Source of the DNA: Planctomycetes bacterium GWF2_42_9
GTDB lineage: Bacteria; Planctomycetota; Phycisphaerae; Sedimentisphaerales; UBA12454
DNA: 37,398 nucleotides
Reading direction: 5' to 3'
NCBI GenBank assembly: GCA_001825675.1
Contig: MHYA01000032.1
Span: forward strand, 1 to 37,398
How positions within the stretch are numbered: the first letter of the stretch is position 1; the number at the start of each line of letters is the position of its first letter. Below the pieces are notes generated by a model that saw only the letters and a program-made list of their open reading frames with translations, had not been told where the DNA came from and did no database searches. Positions 1-8,739 of this stretch are shown here, piece after piece. The position numbers were made by a program, and so were the translations under genes.

Positions 1-2
1 TT

Positions 3-509
3 CAGGCGCGAACCGATGGTCTAACAGGTTTGACAAACCATCGAACGTTCTACGAGCTTCTTGAAAAAGAGCTCCGGCGCTGCCAGCGTTATGGCGGACA
101 CGTTTCAACCATTATGGTTGACATTGATAATTTCAAAACTATCAATGATACCTATGGCCACCACGCAGGCGACGCCGCGATTAAGAAGGTAAGCACAAAA
201 ATTCAGGCTTGTATCCGCAAAATTGATATTGCCGCTCGTTACGGCGGCGATGAATTCGCGGTCATTTTACCCAGTTCAACAATGGAAGATGCAAAAACTG
301 TCGCGGAAAGAATTGTTAAAGAAGTTTCGTCCACGCCGATTATGTGGGATATGAATAAAATTCAACTCTCCGTAAGTGTCGGCGTTGGGCAGTTCGACAG
401 CAATATGTCGCCGGAAGAAATTACAAGATGCAGCGATAAAGCCCTTTACGAAGCAAAATTAGCGGGCAAAAATACATTCCGCATCTTCGAATTATCGAAA
501 CAAAATTGA
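3..509 (+). CDS. GGDEF domain protein, diguanylate cyclase (5' end outside window)
   Basis: C-terminal catalytic domain of a diguanylate cyclase, which makes cyclic di-GMP from two GTP. The frame is open to the left edge, and the typical lead-in DGLTGLTNHRTF is read from base 14 on, so the TTG at base 30 is not the real start and an N-terminal sensor part lies outside. The active-site GGDEF is intact at bases 243-257. An RKID motif (bases 216-227) sits exactly five residues before it, the place of the inhibitory I-site RxxD, so product feedback is likely. The segment VSVGVGQF and the DKALYEAK helix complete the fold. A strong terminator follows, so this gene ends its transcription unit. The input signal is unknown because the sensor domain is missing. 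Confidence 0.93.
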   Translation, partial: QARTDGLTGLTNHRTFYELLEKELRRCQRYGGHVSTIMVDIDNFKTINDTYGHHAGDAAIKKVSTKIQACIRKIDIAARYGGDEFAVILPSSTMEDAKTVAERIVKEVSSTPIMWDMNKIQLSVSVGVGQFDSNMSPEEITRCSDKALYEAKLAGKNTFRIFELSKQN

Positions 510-523
510 GAAAATGCCAAAAG

Positions 524-553
524 GCCCTGTAAAGTTTCGTACAGGGCTTTTTT
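524..553 (+). terminator. Intrinsic terminator after GGDEF gene
   Basis: Perfect 8-bp stem GCCCTGTA/TACAGGGC (524-531 and 540-547) with an 8-base loop, followed directly by TTTTTTGTTTT. It starts 15 bases after the GGDEF stop codon. Confidence 0.92.
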
Positions 554-599
554 GTTTTAAACAATTAGCATACTTAAAGCTATCTCGAAAAATGCACTT

Positions 600-636
600 T
601 GTCATTCTGAACGCAGTGAAGAATCTCGTTTCTGGT
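600..636 (+). repeat. Dispersed repeat, TGTCATTCTGAAC...GAAGAATCTCGT family, copy 1
   Basis: Short intergenic element beginning GTCATTCTGAACG (601) and ending GTGAAGAATCTCGTTTCT. The same ends recur at 20964-21015 and, in diverged palindromic form, inside the kinase gene at 20661-20710. The ends ATTCT and AGAAT are inverted, so the element can fold. No ORF of its own. It lies in the 235-base gap between the GGDEF terminator and rarA. Confidence 0.7.
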
Positions 637-707
637 TCTAGAACACAAATGCTTTATATTGGCAGCTTCTGTACTCGAATTTTTAGAGCCCACCTTAAAC
701 ATTCCTA

Positions 708-736
708 TCGAAAAACCAGTAACAACTTTGTATAAT
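708..736 (+). promoter_or_regulatory. Probable rarA promoter (leaderless type)
   Basis: Perfect -10 TATAAT at 731-736, with a weak -35 TCGAAA (708-713) at 17 bp. The predicted transcript start falls at about 743-745, on the ATG of rarA itself, and no Shine-Dalgarno is present. Confidence 0.6.
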
Positions 737-744
737 GTCCCTCC

Positions 745-2100
745 ATGGCACAAATACGAAAAAATGAGTCGCTTTTTTCAGAGGTGGAAAAGGCGCAACT
801 TCAATCAAACGCCCCACTTGCGGCTAGAATGCGGCCTCGCAATCTGGACGAATTCGCAGGTCAAAAAGACTTCATTGGCCCAGGCAAATTGCTCCGCAGA
901 ATGCTCGATGCAGGCTCTTTAAGCAGCCTTATCTTTTTCGGCCCGCCCGGCATTGGTAAAACTTCACTTGCGACAATTATCGCCAGCCTTGTGAACGCTA
1001 AATTCAATTATATAAGCGCCCCTGCCGCAACAGTTGCCGATATTCGTGCGGTAATCCAAAAAGCTAAAGATAATCTTATTGCCGGCAATATAAGAACCGT
1101 TCTTTTCATAGATGAAATTCACCGTTTCAACCGCGCTCAACAGGATGTCCTTCTGGACGATGTCGAAACCGGCGTAATAATTTTAATCGGCGCGACAACT
1201 GAAAATCCGTATTTTGCGATAAATTCGCCTTTGATTTCACGAAGTACTGTCTTTGAATTCAAGCCGTTGGATAAAAATGATATTGTCGCATTGTTAAAAC
1301 GGGCAATTAAAGACAGCACTCGAGGCTTGGGAAAATTGGATATCCGTGCACACGAAGATGCGCTGGAGTATATCGCGATAATGAGTGATGGCGATGCACG
1401 TAAATCTCTTACCGCTCTTGAAATAGCGGTAATGTCGCAAAAAAATACCGGTGCGGATGTGATAAAATTGGATATCGATGTCGCAAGGGAATCAATTCAG
1501 CAAAAATCGATTGTTTTCGACCCTACGGGTGATACACACTACGATTTAGCAAGCGCATTGCAGAAAAGTATGCGAGGCTCTGACCCTGACGCAACGGTTT
1601 ACTGGCTTGCAAGACTTATCACAGGCGGACAAGACCCCCGCTTCATCGCGCGAAGAATAGCCGTCTGCGCGGCAGAAGATGTGGGCAACGCTGACCCGCT
1701 GGCGACCGTTTTGGCCGCTTCCGCAATCCAGATTTCCGAATTTGTCGGCTTTCCAGAAGCACAATTACCCCTTGCGCAGGCCGCTATTTATATTGCTTGC
1801 GCACCAAAATCAAACGCTTCAGCGAAGGCAATATGGTCTGCTGTAAGCGATGTCAAAAGTAAACGTACAGTTCCAGTGCCAAAACATCTGAAAGATTCTC
1901 ATTATGCCGGCGCCAAAAAGCAGGGTTACGGGACGGAATACAAATACCCTCACGATTATCCCGAAGGATATGTGAAACAGCAATATTTGCCCGAAAAGGC
2001 CAAATACTATACACCTACGGGCAGAGGCAGAGAAAAAATTATGAAGGAATATTTGCAAAAGCTGGAAAATCTGCTAAAACAGGAAAGGTCGGAAAAATGA
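745..2100 (+). CDS. rarA: Replication-associated recombination protein A (RarA/MgsA), AAA+ ATPase
   Basis: Clamp-loader-like AAA+ ATPase that acts at stalled replication forks. Seen: N-terminal ARMRPRNLDEFAGQ lead-in, Walker A GPPGIGKT at residues 66-73, Walker B VLFIDE at 119-124 followed by IHRFNRAQQDVLL, and sensor 1 GATTENP at 149-155. The C-terminal half carries the family's tetramerisation region and the characteristic KHLKDSHY...GYGTEYKYPHDYPEGYVKQQYLPE tract. At 451 residues it has the usual family length. ATG 745 is the only start that keeps the full family N-terminus; it has no Shine-Dalgarno but sits 8 bases after a TATAAT box, so the mRNA may be leaderless. The cyclo-ligase gene follows 22 bases downstream, probably on the same transcript. 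Confidence 0.95.
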   Translation: MAQIRKNESLFSEVEKAQLQSNAPLAARMRPRNLDEFAGQKDFIGPGKLLRRMLDAGSLSSLIFFGPPGIGKTSLATIIASLVNAKFNYISAPAATVADIRAVIQKAKDNLIAGNIRTVLFIDEIHRFNRAQQDVLLDDVETGVIILIGATTENPYFAINSPLISRSTVFEFKPLDKNDIVALLKRAIKDSTRGLGKLDIRAHEDALEYIAIMSDGDARKSLTALEIAVMSQKNTGADVIKLDIDVARESIQQKSIVFDPTGDTHYDLASALQKSMRGSDPDATVYWLARLITGGQDPRFIARRIAVCAAEDVGNADPLATVLAASAIQISEFVGFPEAQLPLAQAAIYIACAPKSNASAKAIWSAVSDVKSKRTVPVPKHLKDSHYAGAKKQGYGTEYKYPHDYPEGYVKQQYLPEKAKYYTPTGRGREKIMKEYLQKLENLLKQERSEK

Positions 2101-2122
2101 GAATCCAACGGAGGGATTATTA

Positions 2123-2695
2123 ATGGACAAACAGCAGCTTCGGCAGCAAATTAGAACACAGCTTTCTGCGTTAACTGCGCAGCAGCGCATCGATATGAGT
2201 CATAAGGCCTGTAAGAACCTTGTTGACACAGAGGAGTTCCGCGCAGCCAATACGATAATGGCTTTTCTCTCAATGCCGAACGAGATCGAAACTGCACCAT
2301 TTATTCTTTACGCCTGGCAACACAACAAAACTATCGCAGTACCAAAAATTTCCTGGCAGCAGCGTCATATGATCGCGGTGGTAATTAATTCACTGGAAAC
2401 AGGAATCGCGACAGACGCAGGCGGATTGAGAAATCCCGTTACTGGCATTCCGGTTCCGATCGAAGATATTGATTTGATTATTACGCCCGGCCTTGCTTTT
2501 GACAAAAAAGGAAATCGACTGGGACGAGGCGGTTCTTATTACGATAGATTTTTCGCGAACGATAAACTTCGCGCAGTTAAATGTGCATTCGCTTTTTCAG
2601 ACCAGATTGTCGATGATGTCCCTGTTACAGAAAAGGACAAACCAATCGATATGATCGCTACTGAAAAAGGCGTCATTCATTTCAATAAAAAATAA
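2123..2695 (+). CDS. 5-formyltetrahydrofolate cyclo-ligase
   Basis: ATP-dependent enzyme converting 5-formyl-THF to 5,10-methenyl-THF, returning this folate to one-carbon metabolism in the cytosol. The 190-residue length fits the family. The N-terminal helix region (KQQLRQQIRTQL), the central DLIITPGLAFDKKGNRLGRGGSYYDRF block (GRGGSYYDR at residues 134-142, the ATP/phosphate-binding signature) and the C-terminal FSDQIVDDVPVTEKDKPIDMIATE stretch all match. The start ATG has a good Shine-Dalgarno (CGGAGGG) 8 bases upstream. It lies 22 bases behind rarA and 44 bases before the L,D-transpeptidase gene, so the three are likely co-transcribed although their functions are unrelated. Confidence 0.93.
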   Translation: MDKQQLRQQIRTQLSALTAQQRIDMSHKACKNLVDTEEFRAANTIMAFLSMPNEIETAPFILYAWQHNKTIAVPKISWQQRHMIAVVINSLETGIATDAGGLRNPVTGIPVPIEDIDLIITPGLAFDKKGNRLGRGGSYYDRFFANDKLRAVKCAFAFSDQIVDDVPVTEKDKPIDMIATEKGVIHFNKK

Positions 2696-2739
2696 TTCAA
2701 TAATCACCAAAGGGTGAATATTTTAAAAAGGATTTTAAA

Positions 2740-3756
2740 ATGGCAGTTTCAGGTTATGGTAACAACAAAAACAAAGTTGTAGTTTATTATGTAGTTATTG
2801 CTCTCATTATTATCGCTGCGGCGATTTTCATTTTCTATCCGCATCGCAAAAACAAAAACGCTGTCGAACAGCCTAATGCTGTCGAAACCGCACAGCAAAA
2901 TCAGGCCGCACCTACGCAGCCTTCAACGTCTTCTCAAAATACTGCCGCGAAGAATATTGCTCCGGGCACACCAATCACACCGCCGGCAAACAGCACTAAT
3001 CCACGCGCCGCCGCGTTGATTGCCGATGCACAGAATAACATCAACGCAGGCAAAGTCATTGCCGCACGAAATATTTTAAACGATGTTTTGAATATGCAGC
3101 TTGATCCTTCAACAAGAGAAATTGTAAAATCGCAAATGACACAGCTCGCGAATGAATGGCTTTTCACACGCGTAATTCAGCTTGGCGACGAATTATGCTC
3201 TACATATAGAGTACAGCCCGGCGACAAACTTACATTTATTGCCGCAAGCCACAAAATCCCATATCAATTATTAATGAGAATAAACAATATAACAAACGAA
3301 CGCAGCCTTCGCTCCGGCCAGACTCTGAAAGTTATTCAAGGCCCATTCCACGCGGTCGCTTACAAATCAGCTTTCACGATGGATTTGTATTTGCAGAACG
3401 TTTATGTAAAAAGCTATAAAGTAGGTATCGGCAAAGATGGCCACGAAACACCGCCCGGTCTTTGGAAAGTCAAAGTCGGCGGCAAAATGATCAAGCCAAC
3501 CTGGACTGACCCGGAAACAGGACATACTTTTTATGCCAGCGATCCTAACTACCCGCTCGGCTCCGGCTGGATCGCACTTGACGGTATAGACAACAGAACA
3601 CGCGGGATCAACGGCATCGCAATCCACGGCACAAAAGATGAAAACACAATCGGAACAAAAAGCTCTCTCGGATGTCTAAGACTTTATAACGGTGAATTGA
3701 CAGAGGTTTACGATTTATTGGAACCGGGGCAATCTGAAATTAGAATCGTAGAATAA
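2740..3756 (+). CDS. LysM and YkuD-domain L,D-transpeptidase, membrane-anchored
   Basis: Probable peptidoglycan cross-linking or lipoprotein-linking enzyme in the periplasm. Order of parts: short basic N-terminus, one membrane helix (about residues 13-34), an Asn/Gln/Pro/Ala-rich linker (about 40-90), a helical stretch resembling a TPR-like segment, a LysM motif (about 155-200, with YRVQPGDKLTFIA and SLRSGQTLKVI), and a C-terminal YkuD catalytic domain. Catalytic residues are visible: His296 in AIHGT and Cys312 in SLGCLRLY. The start has an AAAAGGA Shine-Dalgarno. The presence of an L,D-transpeptidase together with the PBP4-type carboxypeptidase at 9.2-10.6 kb indicates that this planctomycete builds peptidoglycan. 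Exact acceptor is not predictable. Confidence 0.92.
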   Translation: MAVSGYGNNKNKVVVYYVVIALIIIAAAIFIFYPHRKNKNAVEQPNAVETAQQNQAAPTQPSTSSQNTAAKNIAPGTPITPPANSTNPRAAALIADAQNNINAGKVIAARNILNDVLNMQLDPSTREIVKSQMTQLANEWLFTRVIQLGDELCSTYRVQPGDKLTFIAASHKIPYQLLMRINNITNERSLRSGQTLKVIQGPFHAVAYKSAFTMDLYLQNVYVKSYKVGIGKDGHETPPGLWKVKVGGKMIKPTWTDPETGHTFYASDPNYPLGSGWIALDGIDNRTRGINGIAIHGTKDENTIGTKSSLGCLRLYNGELTEVYDLLEPGQSEIRIVE

Positions 3757-3785
3757 GATTTGCAAAGCTCGGGTTAAATTATAAT

Positions 3786-5060
3786 CTAGTTTGGCTTCCA
3801 AACTAGCCAGACAAATATATATGCCGCGCCAACTGCCACAAGCGTAAACGGCAGTCCTATTTTGACAAAGTCGCGGAATCTTACGTTGTACCCTTCTTTT
3901 TTCAGCAGGCCGCAACCAACAATATTCGCTGCCGCGCCAATTGGCGTTATATTCCCGCCAAGACTTGCTCCTATCAGAAGACCAAAAAGCAGCAGTGAAG
4001 GATCAATATTTAATTTTTCACCCATCGCAATCGCCACCGGAAGCATCGCAGCCAAAAATGGCACGTTATCAACAAAAGCGGAAACAAACATAGCTATAAA
4101 TACAAGCAGAGTGTAACCCAAAAATATATTCGTTCCAACCATTGAAGAAAGCGTTTCTGAAATCGTTTCTATCCAGCCGGTAAGCGTAACACTGCCGACA
4201 AGAACAAAAACCCCTATCAGAAAGAAAGTCGTATCCCAATCAAGCGATTTTATGCTCTTGATTATTGCGACTCGATTTACGTATTTACCCCAAAGCAGTG
4301 ATAAAATTCCAAATACCATACAGATAATACCGGCGGCGTAAGAAAATCCCGTATCAAAGAAGCTAGACATAGCCAAAGCCACTATCAGCAAAACAAGTAA
4401 TATGGTTGGTATCCATGATTTGACTTTTTCAACAGCTATGAGATTTGTTTTTTGTCTGTGTTTTCTGAAAACAAAGTATAACACTGCAAGTGAAGCCAAA
4501 GCACCAAGTTCAACTGCGAAAAATATGCTCGGCTTACCATTATAAAAGAAGAAATCCCAGAATGTCATTTTCGCATAACCGCCCAGCAGCATACTTGGCG
4601 GATCACCAATCAAAGTCGCGCAGCCCTGAAGATTGCTTGATATAACAATCCCGATCATCATATTCATTGGATTTATATCGAGTTTTTTCGCTAATGCCAA
4701 TGCTATCGGTGCAACAATAAGCACAGTAGCGACGTTTTCAACCAATGCGGAGATTATACCTGTTAATAGGCATATAAGCAGAATAGCCCACGTTGTATTC
4801 TTCGCTTTATTTACAATTACTTCGGCAAGCCACGCAGGAACCCTGCTTTCCATAAATATATCTGCCACTACCAAAGTACCCACAAAAATTCCCATCACAT
4901 TCCAATTTATCGCAAAGAAAGATTGCTTAAGCGTGATGGTTCCAGTCAAAACAACTAGCAGACTGGCAGCAACGGCAACGATCGTCCGCTTTGCAGGAAG
5001 CACAACAAAAAGAACGTATGCTAAAATAAATAAAGTTATGGCTATTATTCTGGGTTCCAT
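3786..5060 (-). CDS. ArsB/NhaD-type (SLC13-like) ion or anion permease
   Basis: Polytopic inner-membrane transporter of 424 residues with about 11-12 hydrophobic helices. Two inverted-repeat signatures of the ArsB/NhaD/DASS superfamily are visible: ENVATVLIVAPIALAL...SSNLQGCATLIGDPPSMLLGGYA in the first half and DNVPFLAAMLPVAIAM...GGNITPIGAAANIVG in the second. It resembles the YbiR-like subgroup; substrate (sodium, arsenite, dicarboxylate, other) cannot be told. I chose ATG at 5060: it is preceded by TAAAAT 8 bases upstream and the family N-terminus begins here, while an upstream in-frame start at 5102 would add 14 atypical residues. It is divergent from the Ca2+ ATPase gene and convergent with the L,D-transpeptidase gene; a CTAGTTTGG/CCAAACTAG hairpin (3786-3806) overlaps its stop codon. 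Confidence 0.85.
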   Translation of the reverse strand: MEPRIIAITLFILAYVLFVVLPAKRTIVAVAASLLVVLTGTITLKQSFFAINWNVMGIFVGTLVVADIFMESRVPAWLAEVIVNKAKNTTWAILLICLLTGIISALVENVATVLIVAPIALALAKKLDINPMNMMIGIVISSNLQGCATLIGDPPSMLLGGYAKMTFWDFFFYNGKPSIFFAVELGALASLAVLYFVFRKHRQKTNLIAVEKVKSWIPTILLVLLIVALAMSSFFDTGFSYAAGIICMVFGILSLLWGKYVNRVAIIKSIKSLDWDTTFFLIGVFVLVGSVTLTGWIETISETLSSMVGTNIFLGYTLLVFIAMFVSAFVDNVPFLAAMLPVAIAMGEKLNIDPSLLLFGLLIGASLGGNITPIGAAANIVGCGLLKKEGYNVRFRDFVKIGLPFTLVAVGAAYIFVWLVWKPN

Positions 5061-5068
5061 TGGTGGGG

Positions 5069-5096
5069 ATTTTAACATATTTAAAACCATATACAA
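5069..5096 (-). promoter_or_regulatory. Probable permease promoter (leaderless type)
   Basis: On the minus strand: TTGTAT (5091-5096), 16-bp spacer, TAAAAT (5069-5074), then 8 bases to the ATG at 5060. No Shine-Dalgarno is present between box and start. Confidence 0.45.
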
Positions 5097-5140
5097 GCAC
5101 ATTCGACCCCGGATTTTTCAATTTTTAATTTCGATTTTCA

Positions 5141-5168
5141 TTGACACAACTTTGCGTATAAATAAACT
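5141..5168 (+). promoter_or_regulatory. Probable promoter of the Ca2+ ATPase gene
   Basis: Perfect -35 TTGACA (5141-5146), 16-bp spacer, -10-like TAAACT (5163-5168; 4 of 6). The mRNA would have a leader of about 30 bases containing the TTAGGA Shine-Dalgarno of the gene. Confidence 0.5.
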
Positions 5169-5205
5169 CATAGCGTCTAAAATTATATTTTTAGGAATCC
5201 GCAAA

Positions 5206-7869
5206 ATGACACAATGGTGGCGTAAGGAAATTGCAGAAATTATATCAATTCTTCAGACAGACCTTGATAAAGGTTTGCAAGCCGAACAAGTCGAGCAAAA
5301 ACGTCAGCAGTTTGGCCCAAACCAGTTAAGCGAACAAAAAGGCCCATCGGCTTTTGAAATTTTTATCGACCAGTTCAAGGATTTTATCATTTGGATACTT
5401 TGCGGCGCTGCGGTTGTCAGCGGCCTTTTAAAAGAATGGATTGATGCGATCGCTATCATCGCGATAGTCATTTTAAATTCGATTCTCGGCTTTATACAGG
5501 AATACCGTGCGGAAAAATCGCTCGCGGCTTTAAAAAAATTATCCAGCCCAACTTCCAAAACAATCCGCAACGGCATAAATAAAAACATTCCATCGGCACA
5601 GTTGGTTCCGGGCGATATAATCGAACTAGAAGCAGGCGACAACGTCCCCGCCGACAGCCGAATCGCTTGGGTTACGTCCAATTTCTCCGTCGCAGAAGCC
5701 AGCCTTACTGGTGAATCCTCACCGGTTTTGAAAACTTCGGCTCTTGTAGATGAAGAAGAATTGCCGCTTGCAGATAGGCCTAATATCGTTTATGCCGGCA
5801 CATCCGTGGTTTCTGGAAGAGCCAAGGCCATCGTTACAGAAATTGGAATGACTACCGAACTGGGTAAAATAGCAGGGATGATTCAGGAGATCGGCAAAGA
5901 AACAACGCCGCTGCAAAAAAAACTGGAAGAATTCGGCAAGTGGATTGTTTATCTTTGTTTCATTCTGGTAGCATTGGTATTTTTGCTCGAATGGCTTCGT
6001 GAAGGAAAACTTTCTATCGAAATATTTTTAACCGCTGTAAGTCTGGCTGTCGCTGCAATTCCCGAAGGCCTGCCTGCGGTGGTTACTATCGCGCTTGCTT
6101 TGGGCGTTCAAAGAATGGTCGCACGTCATGCTATTATACGCAAACTCCCTGCCGTCGAAGCATTGGGCTGCGCTACGGTTATCTGCTCCGATAAGACAGG
6201 CACGCTTACCAAAAACGAAATGACAGTTCAAGCTGTTTATGCGGACAATAAGATTTTTAAAGTTACAGGAATCGGCTATGAGCCGAAAGGTGAATTTCTT
6301 TTCGAAGATAAAAAAATAAATCCTGCCGATTTTCCAAACCTGATGAATGTACTGAATATCTCTGTTTTGTGTAATGGCGCAAAACTAATTAATGATAAGG
6401 GCACTTACAAAATTTTCGGCGATCCGACTGAAGGTTCTCTTTTAACCACTGCCGCTAAAGCTGGACTTGACAAAGCGGCGAAAGAAAAAGAATTTGAATT
6501 CATTGACGAGATTCCTTTCGATTCAAACCGTAAAAAAATGTCAATTATCCGCAAATCCGCCGACAAAATGGTTGCGTATGTTAAAGGCGCACCAGATGTC
6601 ATTCTCAATGATTGTATGGGGCTGACAGAAGCGGATAAAGAAAATATCTTGAAAGTAAATAATAGTCTGACGGATTCGGCTATGCGTGTGCTTGCAGTGG
6701 CTTACAAGAATATGGATAGCATTGATAAATCGCAAATTTCATCTGATGCGGTCGAGAAAAATTTAACTTTCGCAGGCCTTGTTGCGATGATAGACCCGCC
6801 TCGGCCTGAAGTCAAAAAGGCGGTCGAGGAATGTCATTCAGCAGGCATAAAGACTGTAATGATCACAGGTGATCATAAAAATACCGCAGTCGCAATCGCC
6901 AAAGAATTAAAAATGTTCGGCCCCGATTCAATCGCGATAACAGGTAACGAACTAAATAAAATGTCCGATCAGCAATTATCCGATCAGATAGAAAAAATTC
7001 CCGTGTATGCACGTGTCGCACCGGAACATAAATTAAGGATCGTTAAAGCGTGGCGAAGCAGAAATGAAATTGCGGCAATGACAGGCGACGGTGTAAACGA
7101 TGCCCCTGCTGTTAAAGAGGCCGATATCGGTGTCGCTATGGGAATCACCGGCACAGACGTTACGAAAGAAGTTTCAGATATGATCGTTACGGATGATAAC
7201 TTCGCTTCGATCGTCAATGCTGTCGAAGAAGGCCGCGGAATTTATGACAACATCCGTAAATTCATTCATTATTTACTTTCGTGCAATGCGGGCGAAATCC
7301 TCGTAATGTTCGTCGCTTCACTGGTTGGAATGCCCGTACCGCTGCTGCCGATACATATTTTGTGGGTCAATCTTGTAACTGATGGTTTGCCGGCACTTGC
7401 TTTAGGTATCGACCCGATTGATAAAAATATTATGAGCCGTCCGCCCCGTCCTGCAAATGAATCAGTCATAACCAAAGCTACCGCTTTCAATATGCTTATG
7501 CAGGGTGCGTTCATTGCGGTATGCAGTTTACTGGCTTTTTGTTTCGTCTATTACATTGAAAAGGAACCTTTAGCAAACGGCCGAAGCGCTGCTTTCATAG
7601 TGCTTGCTTGCAGTCAGCTTTTCCATTCCTTCAACTGCCGAAATATGAAAGAATCAATATTTAAAATTGGCTTTTTAACAAATAAAAGTCTGGTCGCCGC
7701 CGCTTTGCTCTCTTTCGCATTGCAGATGATGGTTATCTATACGCCTTTCTTCCAGAAGGTTTTTAAAACCGTACCGCTTGGTATTTTCGATTGGGTTTTG
7801 GTAATAGTGATTTCATCATTCCCGCTTTGGGCAATGGAAATAGTGAAATTTATCAAACGAAATAAATAA
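5206..7869 (+). CDS. P-type Ca2+-transporting ATPase (P2A, SERCA/PMCA-like)
   Basis: Membrane cation pump, 887 residues, that probably exports Ca2+ at the cost of ATP. Seen in order: N-terminal cation-ATPase segment, TGES of the actuator domain (168-171), TM4 site [11 protein letters not shown] (Glu287), phosphorylation loop [10 protein letters not shown] with Asp329, nucleotide-binding KGAPDVIL, hinge TGDGVNDAP (626-634), then TM5 CNAGEI and TM6 [16 protein letters not shown]. The TM5 Asn/Glu and TM6 Asn/Thr/Asp pattern equals the SERCA calcium ligands, so both calcium sites may be present, unlike some one-site bacterial pumps. The reading frame runs upstream to 4633 only because it is antisense to the permease; ATG 5206, with an AGGA Shine-Dalgarno, is the real start. 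Confidence 0.93.
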   Translation: MTQWWRKEIAEIISILQTDLDKGLQAEQVEQKRQQFGPNQLSEQKGPSAFEIFIDQFKDFIIWILCGAAVVSGLLKEWIDAIAIIAIVILNSILGFIQEYRAEKSLAALKKLSSPTSKTIRNGINKNIPSAQLVPGDIIELEAGDNVPADSRIAWVTSNFSVAEASLTGESSPVLKTSALVDEEELPLADRPNIVYAGTSVVSGRAKAIVTEIGMTTELGKIAGMIQEIGKETTPLQKKLEEFGKWIVYLCFILVALVFLLEWLREGKLSIEIFLTAVSLAVAAIPEGLPAVVTIALALGVQRMVARHAIIRKLPAVEALGCATVICSDKTGTLTKNEMTVQAVYADNKIFKVTGIGYEPKGEFLFEDKKINPADFPNLMNVLNISVLCNGAKLINDKGTYKIFGDPTEGSLLTTAAKAGLDKAAKEKEFEFIDEIPFDSNRKKMSIIRKSADKMVAYVKGAPDVILNDCMGLTEADKENILKVNNSLTDSAMRVLAVAYKNMDSIDKSQISSDAVEKNLTFAGLVAMIDPPRPEVKKAVEECHSAGIKTVMITGDHKNTAVAIAKELKMFGPDSIAITGNELNKMSDQQLSDQIEKIPVYARVAPEHKLRIVKAWRSRNEIAAMTGDGVNDAPAVKEADIGVAMGITGTDVTKEVSDMIVTDDNFASIVNAVEEGRGIYDNIRKFIHYLLSCNAGEILVMFVASLVGMPVPLLPIHILWVNLVTDGLPALALGIDPIDKNIMSRPPRPANESVITKATAFNMLMQGAFIAVCSLLAFCFVYYIEKEPLANGRSAAFIVLACSQLFHSFNCRNMKESIFKIGFLTNKSLVAAALLSFALQMMVIYTPFFQKVFKTVPLGIFDWVLVIVISSFPLWAMEIVKFIKRNK

Positions 7870-7890
7870 AATCAAAACTTAGAAATAAAA

Positions 7891-7909
7891 ACTAAAAAGT
7901 TTTTTTAGT
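7891..7909. terminator. Weak bidirectional hairpin between convergent genes
   Basis: ACTAAAAA/TTTTTAGT (7891-7898 and 7902-7909), AT-only, overlapping the stop codon of the minus-strand gene and 22 bases after the ATPase stop. A plausible but weak terminator. Confidence 0.35.
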
Positions 7910-8177
7910 CTGCTTTCGCTTCGCTATTTGGAAGCTGATAAAGGCCGTGTCCACTATCGATAAGTTTTCCCTGCTTGCGAAGTTCCTGCCAGACTGCATC
8001 AGGAAACTGGTTCGGCGGACGAATAGCAAAAACCCCAGTGTGCCCTTTTGAAAATGCGCCTCTGCCTAAACTTGAATCATCATCGAGGGCAGTAAGTTTG
8101 AGCCTTTTTTTAAATGCTTTTAATGCACTTTTAAGTGTTTCCGGCGGAATGCTTCCGATTGGCTGTTGTTCTGTCAT
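7905..8177 (-). CDS. Small conserved hypothetical protein
   Basis: 90-residue soluble protein without signal peptide or membrane helix. I recognise no named domain. The N-terminal half is helical and basic (KSALKAFKKRLKLTALDDDS); the C-terminal half (GVFAIRPPNQFPDAVWQEL then KQGKLIDSGHGLYQLP) looks like a small winged-helix-like module. A strong AAGGAG Shine-Dalgarno precedes the ATG. It is transcribed alone, convergent with the Ca2+ ATPase. From memory, similar small proteins occur in planctomycetes and Verrucomicrobia, but I cannot verify this here. Confidence 0.75.
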   Translation of the reverse strand: MTEQQPIGSIPPETLKSALKAFKKRLKLTALDDDSSLGRGAFSKGHTGVFAIRPPNQFPDAVWQELRKQGKLIDSGHGLYQLPNSEAKAD

Positions 8178-8355
8178 AATTCTTTCTCCTTAAACCTGGA
8201 TAATTGCATTTTAGCTGGTTACAAATAAAAGTAAAATAATTTATGCTACCAATGGCACTAAAAAATTGCGATCGTACATCGCGGTTTAGCGAAGCCTGCG
8301 TAATGACTTATGAACCGCTTAACGCGCAATTAAAAAATGCCTGTGGCATTATTCT
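8178..8355. other. Intergenic region with imperfect inverted repeats
   Basis: AT-rich gap with no ORF. It contains AAAAAATTGCG near 8260 facing CGCAATTAAAAAA near 8327, inner pieces GCGGTTT and GAACCGC in the same opposed order, and a small perfect hairpin AATGCC-TGT-GGCATT just before the promoter at 8356. The arrangement could be a decayed palindromic element or a 3' structure; nothing else is seen. Confidence 0.4.
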
Positions 8356-8384
8356 TTGACAAAACGCATTTATAAGCGTATATA
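8356..8384 (+). promoter_or_regulatory. Probable promoter of the 54-residue protein gene
   Basis: TTGACA (8356-8361), 17-bp spacer, TATATA (8379-8384). A TATAAT overlaps just downstream (8383-8388), and a second TATAAT lies at 8478-8483. The leader to the ATG would be about 140 bases. Confidence 0.6.
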
Positions 8385-8529
8385 TAATAGTATATTAGGC
8401 CGCAGAGGAATACACCTGCCTTTACAGCTTTAAAAATGCCATCGTGTGTTGACGACAAATTTATTAATGATTGACATTATAATAGATATGCTCGCTGGTT
8501 AATTGGTGGTTTAATCGTAGGAGTTCCCA

Positions 8530-8694
8530 ATGGCAAAATCATTAAAAACCTCTGCCGAAAACAGAAAATGCGTATTTCCCAACTGTGGACAAACATTGAG
8601 CATCTACAATCATGATAACTATTGCCACGTGCATCGCGACAATTTACCAATTGAAGGAAGGTTTAAAAACTTTAGCAATCCTGCTAAGCGATAA
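8530..8694 (+). CDS. Small Cys/His (zinc-binding-like) protein, 54 residues
   Basis: Short gene with clear expression signals: TAGGAG Shine-Dalgarno 8 bases before the ATG, a promoter-like TTGACA/TATATA upstream and a strong terminator directly after. The product, rich in Lys, Asn and Arg, has the spacing C-x4-C-x13-C-x2-H (CVFPNCG at residues 14-20, then YCHVHR), which suggests a single zinc ribbon or knuckle. Cys14 and Cys19 with Cys33 and His36 would be the ligands. No membrane segment or signal peptide. Role unknown; zinc knuckles of this size bind nucleic acid or protein. It is convergent with the cold-shock gene and shares its terminator. Confidence 0.8.
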   Translation: MAKSLKTSAENRKCVFPNCGQTLSIYNHDNYCHVHRDNLPIEGRFKNFSNPAKR

Positions 8695-8699
8695 CAACA

Positions 8700-8729
8700 A
8701 AAAGGCCCGCATTTGCGAGCCTTTTTATT
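8700..8729. terminator. Bidirectional terminator between zinc-protein and csp genes
   Basis: AAAAGGC-C-CGCA / TGCG-A-GCCTTTT stem with one internal mismatch, then TTTTTATTTT on the plus strand and A-runs (T on the minus strand) on the other side. Lies between two convergent stop codons. Confidence 0.85.
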
Positions 8730-8739
8730 TTAGTGTTTT

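Noticed and set aside
3786-3806. CTAGTTTGG/CCAAACTAG hairpin as a terminator
   Set aside because: No T-run on either strand; kept only as a remark in the permease entry.
4633-5205. N-terminal extension of the Ca2+ ATPase frame (191 residues)
   Set aside because: Antisense to the permease gene; a Shine-Dalgarno and the family N-terminus place the start at 5206.
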